Shown piece after piece: positions 8,373-17,173 of a stretch of 64,000 nucleotides of DNA. The first letter of the stretch is position 1. Every line of letters begins with the position of its first letter. The DNA is taken from NCBI RefSeq assembly GCF_012955605.1, contig NZ_CP052135.1, forward strand, positions 2,244,711 to 2,308,710, written 5' to 3'. The DNA is from Bacillus fonticola (GTDB lineage Bacteria; Bacillota; Bacilli; Bacillales; JC228). The notes below the pieces were generated by a model. That model had not been told where the DNA came from, made no database searches, and was given only the letters and a program-made list of their open reading frames with translations. Both the position numbers and the translations under genes were made by a program.

Positions 8373-10079
8373 TTACGCTTGCTTTTTTTCCTCTGCTATT
8401 TGTTTTTCTCGCTCTTCCTCTACCAGTTTGCGGCGTAAGATTTTACCGACTGCTGTTTTCGGGAGCTCGGCACGGAACTCATAGATTCTCGGAACTTTAT
8501 AGGCCGCTAAAGATTTTCGGCAAAACGCATCTAATTCCTTTTCCGAAATCGTTTTTCCTTCTTTCAAAACTACATACGCTTTGACTGTTTCCCCTCGGTA
8601 CGCATCAGGAACCCCTGCGGCGACTACCTCTTGAACTGCTTCGTGTTCGTATAATACCTCTTCAATTTCACGGGGGTATACATTGTAGCCACCCGCGATG
8701 ATCATATCTTTCTTCCGATCTACAACATAGAAATAACCGTCTTCGTCCATGTAGCCTAAATCCCCTGTAGATAACCATCCATCTTGGAGAACTTCAGCCG
8801 TTTCTTCTTCTTTGTTCCAGTAACCTTTCATCACTTGAGGTCCTTTTACGACAATCTCACCAACCTCACCAACAGGGGCACTCTCTCCCTCAAAGGAACG
8901 AATAGCAGCGAGAGTATCTGGCCATGGCACACCTATAGATCCACGTTTTCCATGTCCATCCCACAAAAAATTCGAATGGGTCACTGGGGAAGATTCTGTC
9001 AAACCGTATCCTTCTACTAAATTCCCACCGGTTACTTTTTCGAACTGCTCTTTCACTTCTACAGGTAGGGGGGCAGAACCACTAATACACGCATTAACAG
9101 AAGAAAGGTCATATTTTGAGAGATCAGGATGGTTTAACAAGCCAATATAAATGGTCGGTGCACCAGGAAATAAAGTAGGACGTTCTTTTTGAATTGTTTT
9201 GAGCACTGTTTCTGGATCAAATTTAGGAAGAAGAACCATCTTTTGTGCTTCCATAACTGACAGGAGCATAACCGTTGTCATCCCGTACACGTGAAAAAAT
9301 GGTAAAATACCAAGCACCGTTTCTTTCCCGCGTTCACAGCGATACATCCAAGCTGTACACATTTTTACGTTAGCGACAAGGTTTTCGTGGGTTAACATCA
9401 CACCTTTAGGGTAACCGGTTGTGCCGCCGGTGTATTGAAGCAGTGCAAGATCTTCTTGAGGATCAATGTCTATACATTCAAATGGGAGAGGACCTTGCTT
9501 TTGAATGACGTTCCATAGATGTACAGGGGCTTTATGTTCCACTTTTACTTGAATTCCATATTGCTTTTTTTGGACAAAAGGATAAAGCAAGTTTTTTGGA
9601 AATGGTAAATACTGCTTAATCTCAGTCACAATAATGTGTTCTAATGAGGTAGTGTCTTTCACTTTGCTGACCCGTGGGTATAAAATGTCTAGAGTAATAA
9701 TGGCTTTTGCCCCTGAATCTTTCAACTGATACGCCACTTCTTGCTCTGTATAGAGTGGGTTCGTTTGTACTACAATACCTCCTGCTAACAACACGCCATA
9801 GTAGCCCACGACAGCTTGGGGACAGTTGGGCAACATAATAGCAACGCGATCTCCTTTTCTGATTCCATTTCTTTGCAAATAAGAAGCGAGTGTTTTTGCT
9901 TCTGTATATAGTTTGGAAAACGTCATCGAATAGCCTAAGAAGTGAATAGCCGTCGCATCACCATATGCATTTGAGACTTCTTCTAAATAGTGGGGCAAAG
10001 GTTTTACATCATAAGTTAACGTTGTAGGGATTTCTTGCGGATACATACGTGTCCACGGCGTTTCCGAAACAGATTCCAT
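8373..10079 (-). CDS. lcfA: Long-chain fatty acid-CoA ligase
   Basis: Activates long-chain fatty acids to acyl-CoA using ATP, the entry step of beta-oxidation. The 568-residue protein belongs to the AMP-forming adenylate superfamily: P-loop-like YTGGTTGYPKGVMLTH (about 216-231), GYGLTESSPV, the STGDLGYMDEDGYFYVVDRKKDMIIAGG-type hinge region, and the C-terminal catalytic lysine segment PKTAVGKILRRKL. Length is normal. Ribosome site AAAGGAGGG precedes the ATG. It is the first gene of the fatty-acid operon and has its own promoter with a CcpA cre-like site over the start. No FadR palindrome was seen by eye at this promoter. Confidence 0.93.
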   Translation of the reverse strand: MESVSETPWTRMYPQEIPTTLTYDVKPLPHYLEEVSNAYGDATAIHFLGYSMTFSKLYTEAKTLASYLQRNGIRKGDRVAIMLPNCPQAVVGYYGVLLAGGIVVQTNPLYTEQEVAYQLKDSGAKAIITLDILYPRVSKVKDTTSLEHIIVTEIKQYLPFPKNLLYPFVQKKQYGIQVKVEHKAPVHLWNVIQKQGPLPFECIDIDPQEDLALLQYTGGTTGYPKGVMLTHENLVANVKMCTAWMYRCERGKETVLGILPFFHVYGMTTVMLLSVMEAQKMVLLPKFDPETVLKTIQKERPTLFPGAPTIYIGLLNHPDLSKYDLSSVNACISGSAPLPVEVKEQFEKVTGGNLVEGYGLTESSPVTHSNFLWDGHGKRGSIGVPWPDTLAAIRSFEGESAPVGEVGEIVVKGPQVMKGYWNKEEETAEVLQDGWLSTGDLGYMDEDGYFYVVDRKKDMIIAGGYNVYPREIEEVLYEHEAVQEVVAAGVPDAYRGETVKAYVVLKEGKTISEKELDAFCRKSLAAYKVPRIYEFRAELPKTAVGKILRRKLVEEEREKQIAEEKKQA

Positions 10080-10135
10080 TCATTTCCCTCCTTTTTTTGT
10101 CTGATTAAGGACTTTTATTGAATTGTTTTGAAAAA

Positions 10136-10181
10136 TTAAAACGCTTACATATAGTATACTGCACAACAAAAAGAGTCGCAA
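10136..10181 (-). promoter_or_regulatory. lcfA promoter with catabolite-responsive element
   Basis: TTGCGA (10176-10181), 17 bases, TATACT (10153-10158). Right after the -10, 10136-10149 reads TGTAAGCGTTTTAA on the minus strand, one base short of the cre consensus TGWAANCGNTNWCA. CcpA binding here would block transcription during growth on preferred sugars, as known for fatty-acid genes of B. subtilis. Confidence 0.72.
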
Positions 10182-10210
10182 CGAAATCGAAGTATGTTAC
10201 GACACTTTTT
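10168..10210 (-). terminator. Terminator of the yshE transcript
   Basis: AAAAAGTGTCG / CGACTCTTTTT arms on the minus strand with a T-run. It overlaps the lcfA -35 hexamer and ends the mutS2-yshE-small ORF transcript. Confidence 0.6.
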
Positions 10211-10330
10211 GAAAATATTACGTACTAAAGGATTGTCTGTTAAGAGACATGATCGTATAGTAGAAAGTCTGCAAACTGCGCAGCACAGACACACCCGCAT
10301 CCCCGCGAGCGCCACGCCGAGACATGATGA

Positions 10331-10411
10331 TTAAAAAAATGACAAATAAATAACACCAATCAATATAAAGGCACCGCACACACCGAACAATATTTTAGCT
10401 AATGTCTCCAC
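10331..10411 (-). CDS. Small single-pass membrane peptide, 26 residues
   Basis: A 26-codon ORF (GTG start) encoding METLAKILFGVCGAFILIGV followed by IYLSFF. GGGAGG lies seven bases before the GTG, which is a good ribosome site. Residues about 7-26 form one hydrophobic helix with no charged residue, so the product would be a membrane peptide. It lies 57 bases after yshE on the same strand and before a terminator, so it is probably co-transcribed with it. No family is recognised. Its small size makes this tentative, but ribosome site, hydrophobic pattern and operon position agree. Confidence 0.6.
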   Translation of the reverse strand: METLAKILFGVCGAFILIGVIYLSFF

Positions 10412-10467
10412 TTATTATCCTCCCTACTTATCCCGAGACGCTAGAATAATTCTTTTCGAATTTAGGC

Positions 10468-10878
10468 TTAAATTCCTGCACCGATGACATACGAAAGCCC
10501 CAGTGAAATAACAAAGGAGATAAAGCCAACAGCTCTGTTATCTTGTGAAATTTCTTCGTCAATTTTAAATTTTGGCGTCAAAAATTCAAATATAAAATAA
10601 GCGAACACAAGCAAAGCAAAGCCATAGACACCCCATCCTACAGTTGTTAAGAGTGTGTCATTCGCTTCAATCGAGAAACGAAAGATGTTGGCAATGCCGA
10701 GCATTTTCCCACCCGTTGCCAACGCTACCGCGACATTCCCTTTTTTAATTTCCTCCCAGTTATTATATTTGGTTACCAGCTCAAACACAGCCATAAACAC
10801 GACCATACAGAGCACCACCACGCTATAATAAGCTGCTGTAGCCACTAAATCATTCTCCCAAAACGGGTTCACACTCAT
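10468..10878 (-). CDS. yshE: DUF350 family membrane protein
   Basis: A protein of about 136 residues with four predicted membrane helices of the DUF350 family (YshE in B. subtilis); biochemical function unknown. Hydrophobic stretches lie at about 15-35, 50-70, 80-105 and 115-136. The GKMLGIANIFRFSIE segment and the C-terminal FVISLGLSYVIGAGI are family-like. The start is either the ATG at 10878 or a GTG two codons earlier; both lie within ten bases of the mutS2 stop, so translation may be coupled. Position after mutS2 and before lcfA is conserved in Bacillus. Confidence 0.85.
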   Translation of the reverse strand: MSVNPFWENDLVATAAYYSVVVLCMVVFMAVFELVTKYNNWEEIKKGNVAVALATGGKMLGIANIFRFSIEANDTLLTTVGWGVYGFALLVFAYFIFEFLTPKFKIDEEISQDNRAVGFISFVISLGLSYVIGAGI

Positions 10879-10887
10879 CCCCACTCT

Positions 10888-13248
10888 CTAGCCTAATACT
10901 ACGATCGTCACACCATTTCCACCTTCAGACGCCTCTCCGTACCGCACATCTTTCACTGAGCGATGTTGCTTTAAGAAGTCTTGCACGCCTTTTCTAAGCG
11001 CTCCAGTTCCTTTTCCATGTATGATCGAAACACGTGGATATCCAGCCAGCAATGCATCATCAATGTACTTTTCGACTTTCGTAATAGCAGCTTCAAACCG
11101 CTCTCCACGTAGGTCAAGCTCTAGTTTGACATGGGAAGCACTCCCTCGCACTGTAGCCATTGGTTTTGGCGCTTGGTTTTTCTCTTGTTTAAGCTTTACA
11201 AGATCGGATGTGGCTACTTTCATCTTTAAAATACCAAGCTGAACTTGCCAATGGTTGTCATCCACCTTCTCAAGCAGCTGTCCTTTTTGATCAAAACTCA
11301 CCACTTTCACATCATCACCAGGTTGCAAAGAAGCTTCTTCTTTCTTTTGATGCGGGGCCTTTGGTTGGACAGGTATATCAGGCACTAGCTCATCCAATTT
11401 CTTCCGCAACCTAATAAGTTCGTGGTCTTTTACGACAGATTCAGCTTGTGTGGATTTCATATTATGAAGCTCTTGCACAATGTTCTCTGCTTCTTTACGT
11501 GCTTTGTCTACAATAAGTTTCGCTTCTTCACGCGCTTTTTCGTGCCATTTTAGTTTCTTTTCATGATACTGTTGCATTTCATCTTGCAAATCTGCAAGTA
11601 ATTTCTCCGCACTTTTAGCAAAATCCCGCGCTTCTTGTTCCTCTATTTCTGCAGCACGTCTACTCGACTCTAAAGAAGCGATCATTTGATCAACCTCAGC
11701 GGAGTCTTCACTTATTAACGATTTGGCCCGTCCGATTAGATCCTCTGACAATCCAAGGCGTTTAGAAATTTCAAATGCGTTACTTCGACCAGGTATGCCG
11801 ATAAGGAGGCGATACGTCGGACTTAAAGTTTCAATATCAAACTCGACGCTCGCGTTCGTCACCCGCTCCCGATTGTATCCGTACGCTTTTAATTCGGGAT
11901 AGTGTGTTGTAGCGACGACGCATGCTTTTCGTTGGTGCATATTGTCTAAAATACTAATCGCCAAGGCTGCCCCCTCTTGTGGGTCTGTGCCAGCGCCTAA
12001 CTCGTCAAAAAGAACGAGGCTTTTTTCATCAGCCTTCTGTAAGATCTCAACGATGTTGACCATATGACTTGAGAAAGTACTTAAGCTTTGTTCAATGGAT
12101 TGTTCGTCACCGATATCAGCGAAGATTTGTGTAAAAACACCTACTTCTGATCCTTCTTCTACAGGAAGAAACAAGCCTGATTGCGCCATAGTGACAAGCA
12201 ACCCGAGCGTTTTCAATGCAACGGTTTTCCCTCCTGTATTCGGACCAGTAATCACCATCGTCGTGAACGTATCACCAATTTCAATTGTGTTCGGAACGAC
12301 TTCATCATCTGGTAGGAGTGGATGACGTGCTTTTACAAGCCTCACACGACCTTCATCATTTAGACGCGGTTTTGTGCCTTTTACACTTTGCCCGTAACGA
12401 GCTTTTGTAAAATACCAGTCTAAACGTGAGATCGCATCTAAATTGGTTAGTAGAATGTCTGCTAATTCTGCTACTTGCTCTGTAAATGCGAGAAGAATCC
12501 GTTCAATTTCACGCTGTTCTTCAACTTTTGCTTGCTGAATACCGTTGTTTAGCTCCACAATTGATTGTGGCTCAATGAACAACGTTTGTCCTGATGCTGA
12601 CTGATCGTGCACAATCCCGCCGTAGTGTCCGCGGTATTCTTGCTTTACAGGCAATACGAAGCGTTCATTTCGAATCGTGACGATCTGGTCTGATAGCATC
12701 TTACTTGCATTCGCACCTCGAATCATGCTTTCTAATCGTTCGCGGACCCTCGCTTCTTGGCTTCTGCGCTTTTGGCGTAACGTGCGAAGTGTCGGGCTCG
12801 CGGAATCCAATACTTCACCACTTTCATCCACTGCATGTTCAATATTTACTTCCATATCTCGCAGTACGACAATTCGCTCTGTCTGGGCTTCTAATTGTGG
12901 ATAAGGTGCCTCTTCCAAAAGTCCCTCAATAAACTGCTGAATGTGCCGACCTTGTCTGAGTGTATTTCCAATTTGGTATAGTTCATGAGGATTTAACATC
13001 CCACTAATCGTCGCGCGCTTCACGTGGGGTCTAATGTCATACACGCCTCGGAGCGGGACATTTCCCTTTAAACGGTAAACAGTGATTGCTTCGTCAGTTT
13101 CTTGAATGGCCTTTTCTACGTCGCTTATTTTCGTCAACGGTGCCAATTGTCGAATCCGTTCTTGCGTCATAACGGACGTAGCATGGGACAGCAAAGCGTT
13201 TTTCACTTTGTCAAATTCTAATTTTCGATACGTTGATTGTTCCATCAT
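10888..13248 (-). CDS. mutS2: Endonuclease MutS2
   Basis: MutS paralogue lacking the mismatch-recognition domain, acting in recombination and, in B. subtilis, ribosome rescue or splitting. The 786-residue protein has the MutS core, Walker A GPNTGGKT, Walker B LVLFDELGAGTDP, a long Glu/Lys-rich coiled coil after the ATPase, a KOW-like beta segment, and a C-terminal Smr nuclease domain (LDLRGERFE, HGKGTGALRKGV). Length is normal. Two adjacent ATG codons open the frame; the second, at 13245, has better spacing from AAGGG. It follows polX by seven bases and precedes yshE, as in B. subtilis. Confidence 0.95.
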   Translation of the reverse strand: MMEQSTYRKLEFDKVKNALLSHATSVMTQERIRQLAPLTKISDVEKAIQETDEAITVYRLKGNVPLRGVYDIRPHVKRATISGMLNPHELYQIGNTLRQGRHIQQFIEGLLEEAPYPQLEAQTERIVVLRDMEVNIEHAVDESGEVLDSASPTLRTLRQKRRSQEARVRERLESMIRGANASKMLSDQIVTIRNERFVLPVKQEYRGHYGGIVHDQSASGQTLFIEPQSIVELNNGIQQAKVEEQREIERILLAFTEQVAELADILLTNLDAISRLDWYFTKARYGQSVKGTKPRLNDEGRVRLVKARHPLLPDDEVVPNTIEIGDTFTTMVITGPNTGGKTVALKTLGLLVTMAQSGLFLPVEEGSEVGVFTQIFADIGDEQSIEQSLSTFSSHMVNIVEILQKADEKSLVLFDELGAGTDPQEGAALAISILDNMHQRKACVVATTHYPELKAYGYNRERVTNASVEFDIETLSPTYRLLIGIPGRSNAFEISKRLGLSEDLIGRAKSLISEDSAEVDQMIASLESSRRAAEIEEQEARDFAKSAEKLLADLQDEMQQYHEKKLKWHEKAREEAKLIVDKARKEAENIVQELHNMKSTQAESVVKDHELIRLRKKLDELVPDIPVQPKAPHQKKEEASLQPGDDVKVVSFDQKGQLLEKVDDNHWQVQLGILKMKVATSDLVKLKQEKNQAPKPMATVRGSASHVKLELDLRGERFEAAITKVEKYIDDALLAGYPRVSIIHGKGTGALRKGVQDFLKQHRSVKDVRYGEASEGGNGVTIVVLG

Positions 13249-13255
13249 CTCACCC

Positions 13256-14959
13256 TTATGTTTTTAACTGCAAAATTTGTTGCACAGACCACGTGTTCAA
13301 AACAGAAGTCTTCGGAACCCAGCCTTTTTTGGCTTGTGACACGCCGTACGTCATATTGTCAAGTTCTTTCTGATTGTGTGCATCTGTGTTGATTACAATG
13401 GGAACCCCTTTGGAAACGGCTTTTTGTAACCAATCACTCCGCAAATCAAATCTGTTAGGGTTGGCGTTGCATTCAACCGCCGTTCCCGTTTTGTGTGCGA
13501 TCTCTAGAAAATTCTCTATATCAAAGTGATAGCCGTCTCTAATTCCAATTTTCCGCCCGCTCGGATGGGCAATCATTTTCACATACGGATTTTCACAAGC
13601 AGCTTGAAATCGTCGTGTGATGAGTTCTTTTGACTGATGAAAATGAGAATGGATGGAGCCGATGATCCAGTCTAATTCGCGTAGGACCTCATCCGGATAG
13701 TCAAGTGCTCCATCCGCTAAAATATCCATCTCTACACCAGATAAAATCGTTATATCTCGATACGTTTCTCGTAGTTTTACTATTTCCTCGTGCTGTCGTA
13801 GCAAATTGTCTATAGACAGCCCCCCGGCTATCACAAGGGAGCGCGAATGGTCAGTAATCGCCATCACTTCATATTCTTTTCTTCGGCAAGCCTCTATCAT
13901 TTCCTCGATAGTGTGTGCACCATCGCTCCATGCTGTGTGCATATGCAAATCGCCACGTATGTCTTCTATAGAAATCACATCATGGATGCGTTTAGAATGA
14001 TCGATTTCCTCGCCAGTTTCTCTCAACTCAGGAGGGAACCATGGCAAATGAAAATGATGATAAAACGCTTGTTCATTTGAAAATGTTGTCACCCTGTTCG
14101 TCTCATCGTCTGTAACTCCGTATTCACTAATCTTCTCACCACGTTGCTTTGCCAGTTGTCGCATGCGTACATTGTGATCCTTTGAACCGGTAAAGTGATG
14201 CAAAGTGGTGGCAAACACAGCAGGTTCCGCGAGGCGAACATCTATAGACAACTCGTGTTCATCCATCCATCTTACAGATACTTTTGTCGTTCCTTTTGCG
14301 ATCACACCAACGATTTCTTCCCAATTCACAATCCAGTCTCGTACTTCTTCTGGTTCATCCGTTTCCACGATAAAATCAAGGTCCTTCACCGTTTCCTGCA
14401 CTCGCCGAAAACTGCCAGCAACTTCTGCCCGTTGAACAGCAGGAAATTCACGTAGCTTTTGTAAAATATGTTCAGCTATAGGACGAGCGTAAGCAAACGG
14501 GTGTCGTTCCCTTGTCCCCATTGCCTGCTTAAGGGCCGCTAACAAATTTTCTTCGGTTTTCACACCAAACCCGTCAAGAGCTTGTACTTTGCCTTCCTCA
14601 CACGCTCTTTGCAACGTTTGTACATCAATGATTCCCAGTTCTTTATGTAGCTTTGCCAGCTTTTCCCCACCGATCCCTGGAAGCTGTAATAAAGGGATTA
14701 ATCCGACGGGCACTTCCTTTTTCAAGTCTGTAAGTAGCTTTGTTTGACCAGTTTGTAAAAATTCCTCTATAACAGTAGTAGTTTTCTCCCCTACTCCGTT
14801 TAACGCTGTCCATTTCTCTATTTCGTCTACACTTCGTTTATCCCGCTCAATGCCGTTCGCCGCTTTCCGATAGGCAGCGATTCGGTACGCTGAGTCTCCT
14901 CGTAGTTCCATGTAGGTCGCGATTGTCTCCAAGTGGCGAATAATTGCCTTCTTGTCCAT
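13256..14959 (-). CDS. polX: DNA polymerase X family with PHP domain
   Basis: DNA polymerase beta-like repair polymerase with 3-prime exonuclease and AP-endonuclease activity in characterised Bacillus PolX. The 567-residue chain has an N-terminal 8-kDa-like domain (SAYRIAAYRKAA), a helix-hairpin-helix LPGIGGEKLAK (about 93-103), the nucleotidyl-transfer motif VAGSFRRVQETVKDLDFIV with metal aspartates near 193 and 195, and a C-terminal PHP phosphoesterase domain from about 335 (GDLHMHTAWSDG). GGAG precedes the ATG. It sits seven bases before mutS2, so the two are probably co-transcribed, and follows the cvpA-zapA unit. Confidence 0.94.
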   Translation of the reverse strand: MDKKAIIRHLETIATYMELRGDSAYRIAAYRKAANGIERDKRSVDEIEKWTALNGVGEKTTTVIEEFLQTGQTKLLTDLKKEVPVGLIPLLQLPGIGGEKLAKLHKELGIIDVQTLQRACEEGKVQALDGFGVKTEENLLAALKQAMGTRERHPFAYARPIAEHILQKLREFPAVQRAEVAGSFRRVQETVKDLDFIVETDEPEEVRDWIVNWEEIVGVIAKGTTKVSVRWMDEHELSIDVRLAEPAVFATTLHHFTGSKDHNVRMRQLAKQRGEKISEYGVTDDETNRVTTFSNEQAFYHHFHLPWFPPELRETGEEIDHSKRIHDVISIEDIRGDLHMHTAWSDGAHTIEEMIEACRRKEYEVMAITDHSRSLVIAGGLSIDNLLRQHEEIVKLRETYRDITILSGVEMDILADGALDYPDEVLRELDWIIGSIHSHFHQSKELITRRFQAACENPYVKMIAHPSGRKIGIRDGYHFDIENFLEIAHKTGTAVECNANPNRFDLRSDWLQKAVSKGVPIVINTDAHNQKELDNMTYGVSQAKKGWVPKTSVLNTWSVQQILQLKT

Positions 14960-15049
14960 TCCGTTCTCCTTTAAATGTGATACGTATAGGTTTACTTTAC
15001 CACGTTTTTGCTTTTTGCTTCAAAAGATCGTGAAGGTCATACAGAAAAA

Positions 15050-15080
15050 CGCTTGAATGATAAAAATCAATTCAAGCGCC
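15050..15080 (-). terminator. Terminator after the zapA-cvpA unit
   Basis: GGCGCTTGAATTGA / TCATTCAAGCG arms followed by TTTTTC on the minus strand, directly after the CvpA-type gene and before polX. Confidence 0.8.
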
Positions 15081-15114
15081 ATTGTTTATTCCTCATAGTG
15101 AACTTTCCCATTTG

Positions 15115-15660
15115 TTACGCTATGTTCTGAAACCATAATTCGCGAATTTGTTCTGAAATAAGCGGGGTATTTTGTACGATCGTTTTTGCGAGTACAGAGT
15201 CATTCATCGGTCCTTGTATAAAATCAATAGGTAGTAAGGCTCCAATATACAATACAAGAAATGCAAGCATATAGACTTCTACAACGCCGAGTGCTCCGCC
15301 CGCCCACACATTTAGCTGCTTTAATACGGGTAAGTGGGCAACAAAATCAAGCATCGATCCAAGAATCTGCAAGAGAATTTTTGAAACAAAGAAAAGAATG
15401 GCAAAGGAAATTGCATTATAGTAGGCAGTCTCTAAGTCTGTTCCTTCAAATAATAATTCCATCGTTTCTGGTTCCCCAAATGTAGGATAAGGAACCCAGA
15501 GATTCATTCGTGGCGCTAACTTATCGTAGTACAGAAACGCCACAATAAATGAAATGATAAACCCGGTCATATGGATCGTTTGCAAAATAAAGCCTCTCCG
15601 CAATCCGACTAAAAAGCCCAACGCCAGTAAGCCAAGTAAAATGATATCTAACAAGTTCAT
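15115..15660 (-). CDS. yshB: CvpA family membrane protein
   Basis: A 181-residue membrane protein of the CvpA/colicin V production family, YshB in B. subtilis. It has about four hydrophobic segments (near 1-20, 25-45, 80-100 and 120-145) with the family-like LRRGFILQTIHMTGFI after the first helix. Its precise role is unknown; CvpA proteins are linked to envelope homeostasis. The ATG overlaps the zapA stop (ATGA at 15657-15660), so the two are translationally coupled. A strong terminator follows. Confidence 0.88.
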   Translation of the reverse strand: MNLLDIILLGLLALGFLVGLRRGFILQTIHMTGFIISFIVAFLYYDKLAPRMNLWVPYPTFGEPETMELLFEGTDLETAYYNAISFAILFFVSKILLQILGSMLDFVAHLPVLKQLNVWAGGALGVVEVYMLAFLVLYIGALLPIDFIQGPMNDSVLAKTIVQNTPLISEQIRELWFQNIA

Positions 15661-15926
15661 TCCGTCCTTTTCTGTTGAAGTTCTTGTTCGAGTTTCTCTG
15701 CGTCCTCACGAATTTTCATGTATTCATGAACTGCATTTACTGCTGTCAACACGGCTAAACGTTGAACATCCAGTGAAGGGTTATGAACAGAAATTTCCCT
15801 CATTTTCTCATCTACATAAGAAGCAACGTGGCGCATATGACTGTTCGACTCTGGCCCGACAATCGTGTAAGCTTGTCCATATATATCTACAGTTACTCGA
15901 TTCTTCCTATCATCTTGAGACAAATC
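15657..15926 (-). CDS. zapA: Cell division protein ZapA
   Basis: ZapA binds FtsZ and promotes bundling of Z-ring protofilaments in the cytoplasm. The core RVTVDIYGQAYTIVGPESNSHMRHVASYVDEKM followed by the coiled-coil helix LAVLTAVNAVHEYMKIREDAEKLEQEL is diagnostic, and the size of about 89 residues is normal. The start is uncertain: the TTG at 15926 is eight bases from AAAGGG and is preferred, while a GTG two codons earlier abuts that site. It is the first gene of a two-gene unit with the CvpA-family gene and diverges from rnhC. Confidence 0.9.
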   Translation of the reverse strand, partial: DLSQDDRKNRVTVDIYGQAYTIVGPESNSHMRHVASYVDEKMREISVHNPSLDVQRLAVLTAVNAVHEYMKIREDAEKLEQELQQKRTE

Positions 15927-16120
15927 CTTCACCCTTTTCAGAGAATCCTATTCACACACGTTGTGAGTACAAGCTGTCGCGGCATAGATGTGGCAAATTC
16001 AGCTTAGTTTCTTAAAGTTCATCATAGCATATTAGCTCTGGAGAGAGGAAGAGATGACGAGAAATTGGAAGCTATTACTTTAGAATAATGAACACCTTCT
16101 AACGAGAGAGGAGAAAGATC

Positions 16121-17062
16121 ATGGCACAGGCCGTACTTCAAGTTTCAAAAGAGACACTCCAAACGATCAAAACCTTTTATCAAGGAGCGGGTGTTCTGCA
16201 AACATCCCCCCCACCACACGCTGTTTTTTGTGCAAAGCTACCTGGCTGTACAATTACTGGCTACGGATCAGGGAAAGTGCTTTTTCAAGGTAAGAATGCC
16301 GAGACAGAAGCAGAAACGTGGGGAAAAACAGCAAACCAATCTCCACCCAAAAAGTCGAGTAGTAAAGGAGACCCACTACCTGAATCGTTTTCCACGCTTT
16401 CAGTACTAGGGTCCGATGAAGTGGGAACAGGAGATTACTTCGGGCCAATGACCGTTGTGGCGGCTTATGTTTCACAGGAAAACATCGCATTGGTTAAAGA
16501 ACTTGGGGTAAAAGATTCGAAGCAACTGACTGACGATGCTATGAGAAAAATGGCCTCATCACTTATACACGCCGTTCCTTATAGTTTGCTCGTTTTGGCG
16601 AATCCAAAGTATAACGAGCTACAGCGTAAAGGAATGACCCAAGGAAAGATGAAAGCGATTCTACATAATCGTGCGCTGCAAAATGTCGTCGAGAAAATTG
16701 CGCCCACTAAACCAGATGCCATTCTTATTGATCAATTTGCAACACGGGAAGTGTATTACCGTCACCTCCAAAAGGAGCGCTCAATCGTTACCGATGACGT
16801 TTACTTCCGAACAAAAGCAGAGGAACTTCATCTGAGTGTCGCGACTGCTTCGATATTGGCGCGTGTTGCCTTTTTGAAAGAGATGGATCGACTTAGCAAA
16901 CAAGTTGATGTGACATTGCCTAAAGGAGCTGGAGGTAAAGTGGATGAGGTAGCTGCGCGAATTTTATTAAAAGAAGGCGAGGACACGCTTGCTGCTATGA
17001 CAAAATGGCATTTTGCGAATACGGAAAAGGCCCGGGTGCTTGCGGGGAAAAAACGGCGGTGA
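16121..17062 (+). CDS. rnhC: Ribonuclease HIII
   Basis: Cleaves RNA in RNA/DNA hybrids. The 313-residue protein has the N-terminal TBP-like substrate-binding domain typical of HIII, and the catalytic motif GSDEVGTGDYFGP at residues 98-109 with Asp99 and Glu100. A further aspartate lies in AILIDQFAT. The G-x-G-D-Y variant of this motif separates HIII from HII. Length is normal. A ribosome site GAGAGGAG precedes the ATG. It is divergent from zapA and convergent with pheT, as in B. subtilis. Confidence 0.94.
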   Translation: MAQAVLQVSKETLQTIKTFYQGAGVLQTSPPPHAVFCAKLPGCTITGYGSGKVLFQGKNAETEAETWGKTANQSPPKKSSSKGDPLPESFSTLSVLGSDEVGTGDYFGPMTVVAAYVSQENIALVKELGVKDSKQLTDDAMRKMASSLIHAVPYSLLVLANPKYNELQRKGMTQGKMKAILHNRALQNVVEKIAPTKPDAILIDQFATREVYYRHLQKERSIVTDDVYFRTKAEELHLSVATASILARVAFLKEMDRLSKQVDVTLPKGAGGKVDEVAARILLKEGEDTLAAMTKWHFANTEKARVLAGKKRR

Positions 17063-17131
17063 AGGTCGAACGTTCGTTTGACAATTGCTTTGACTACTAG
17101 CAGTGTCCCTAATACACCGCCCCATCAAACA

Positions 17132-17172
17132 GGAAAAAAGCGGACTGCCGTCATGACAGCCCGCTTTCCTTA
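17132..17172. terminator. Bidirectional terminator between rnhC and pheT
   Basis: AAAGCGGACTGCCGTC / GACAGCCCGCTTT is a near-perfect hairpin with A-run on the left and T-rich sequence on the right, placed between two convergent genes, so it can serve both strands. Confidence 0.85.
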
Positions 17173-17173
17173 T

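Noticed and set aside
16053-16082. Nine-codon ORF before rnhC with a purine-rich upstream
   Set aside because: Too short to support, no hairpin or other attenuator structure around it.
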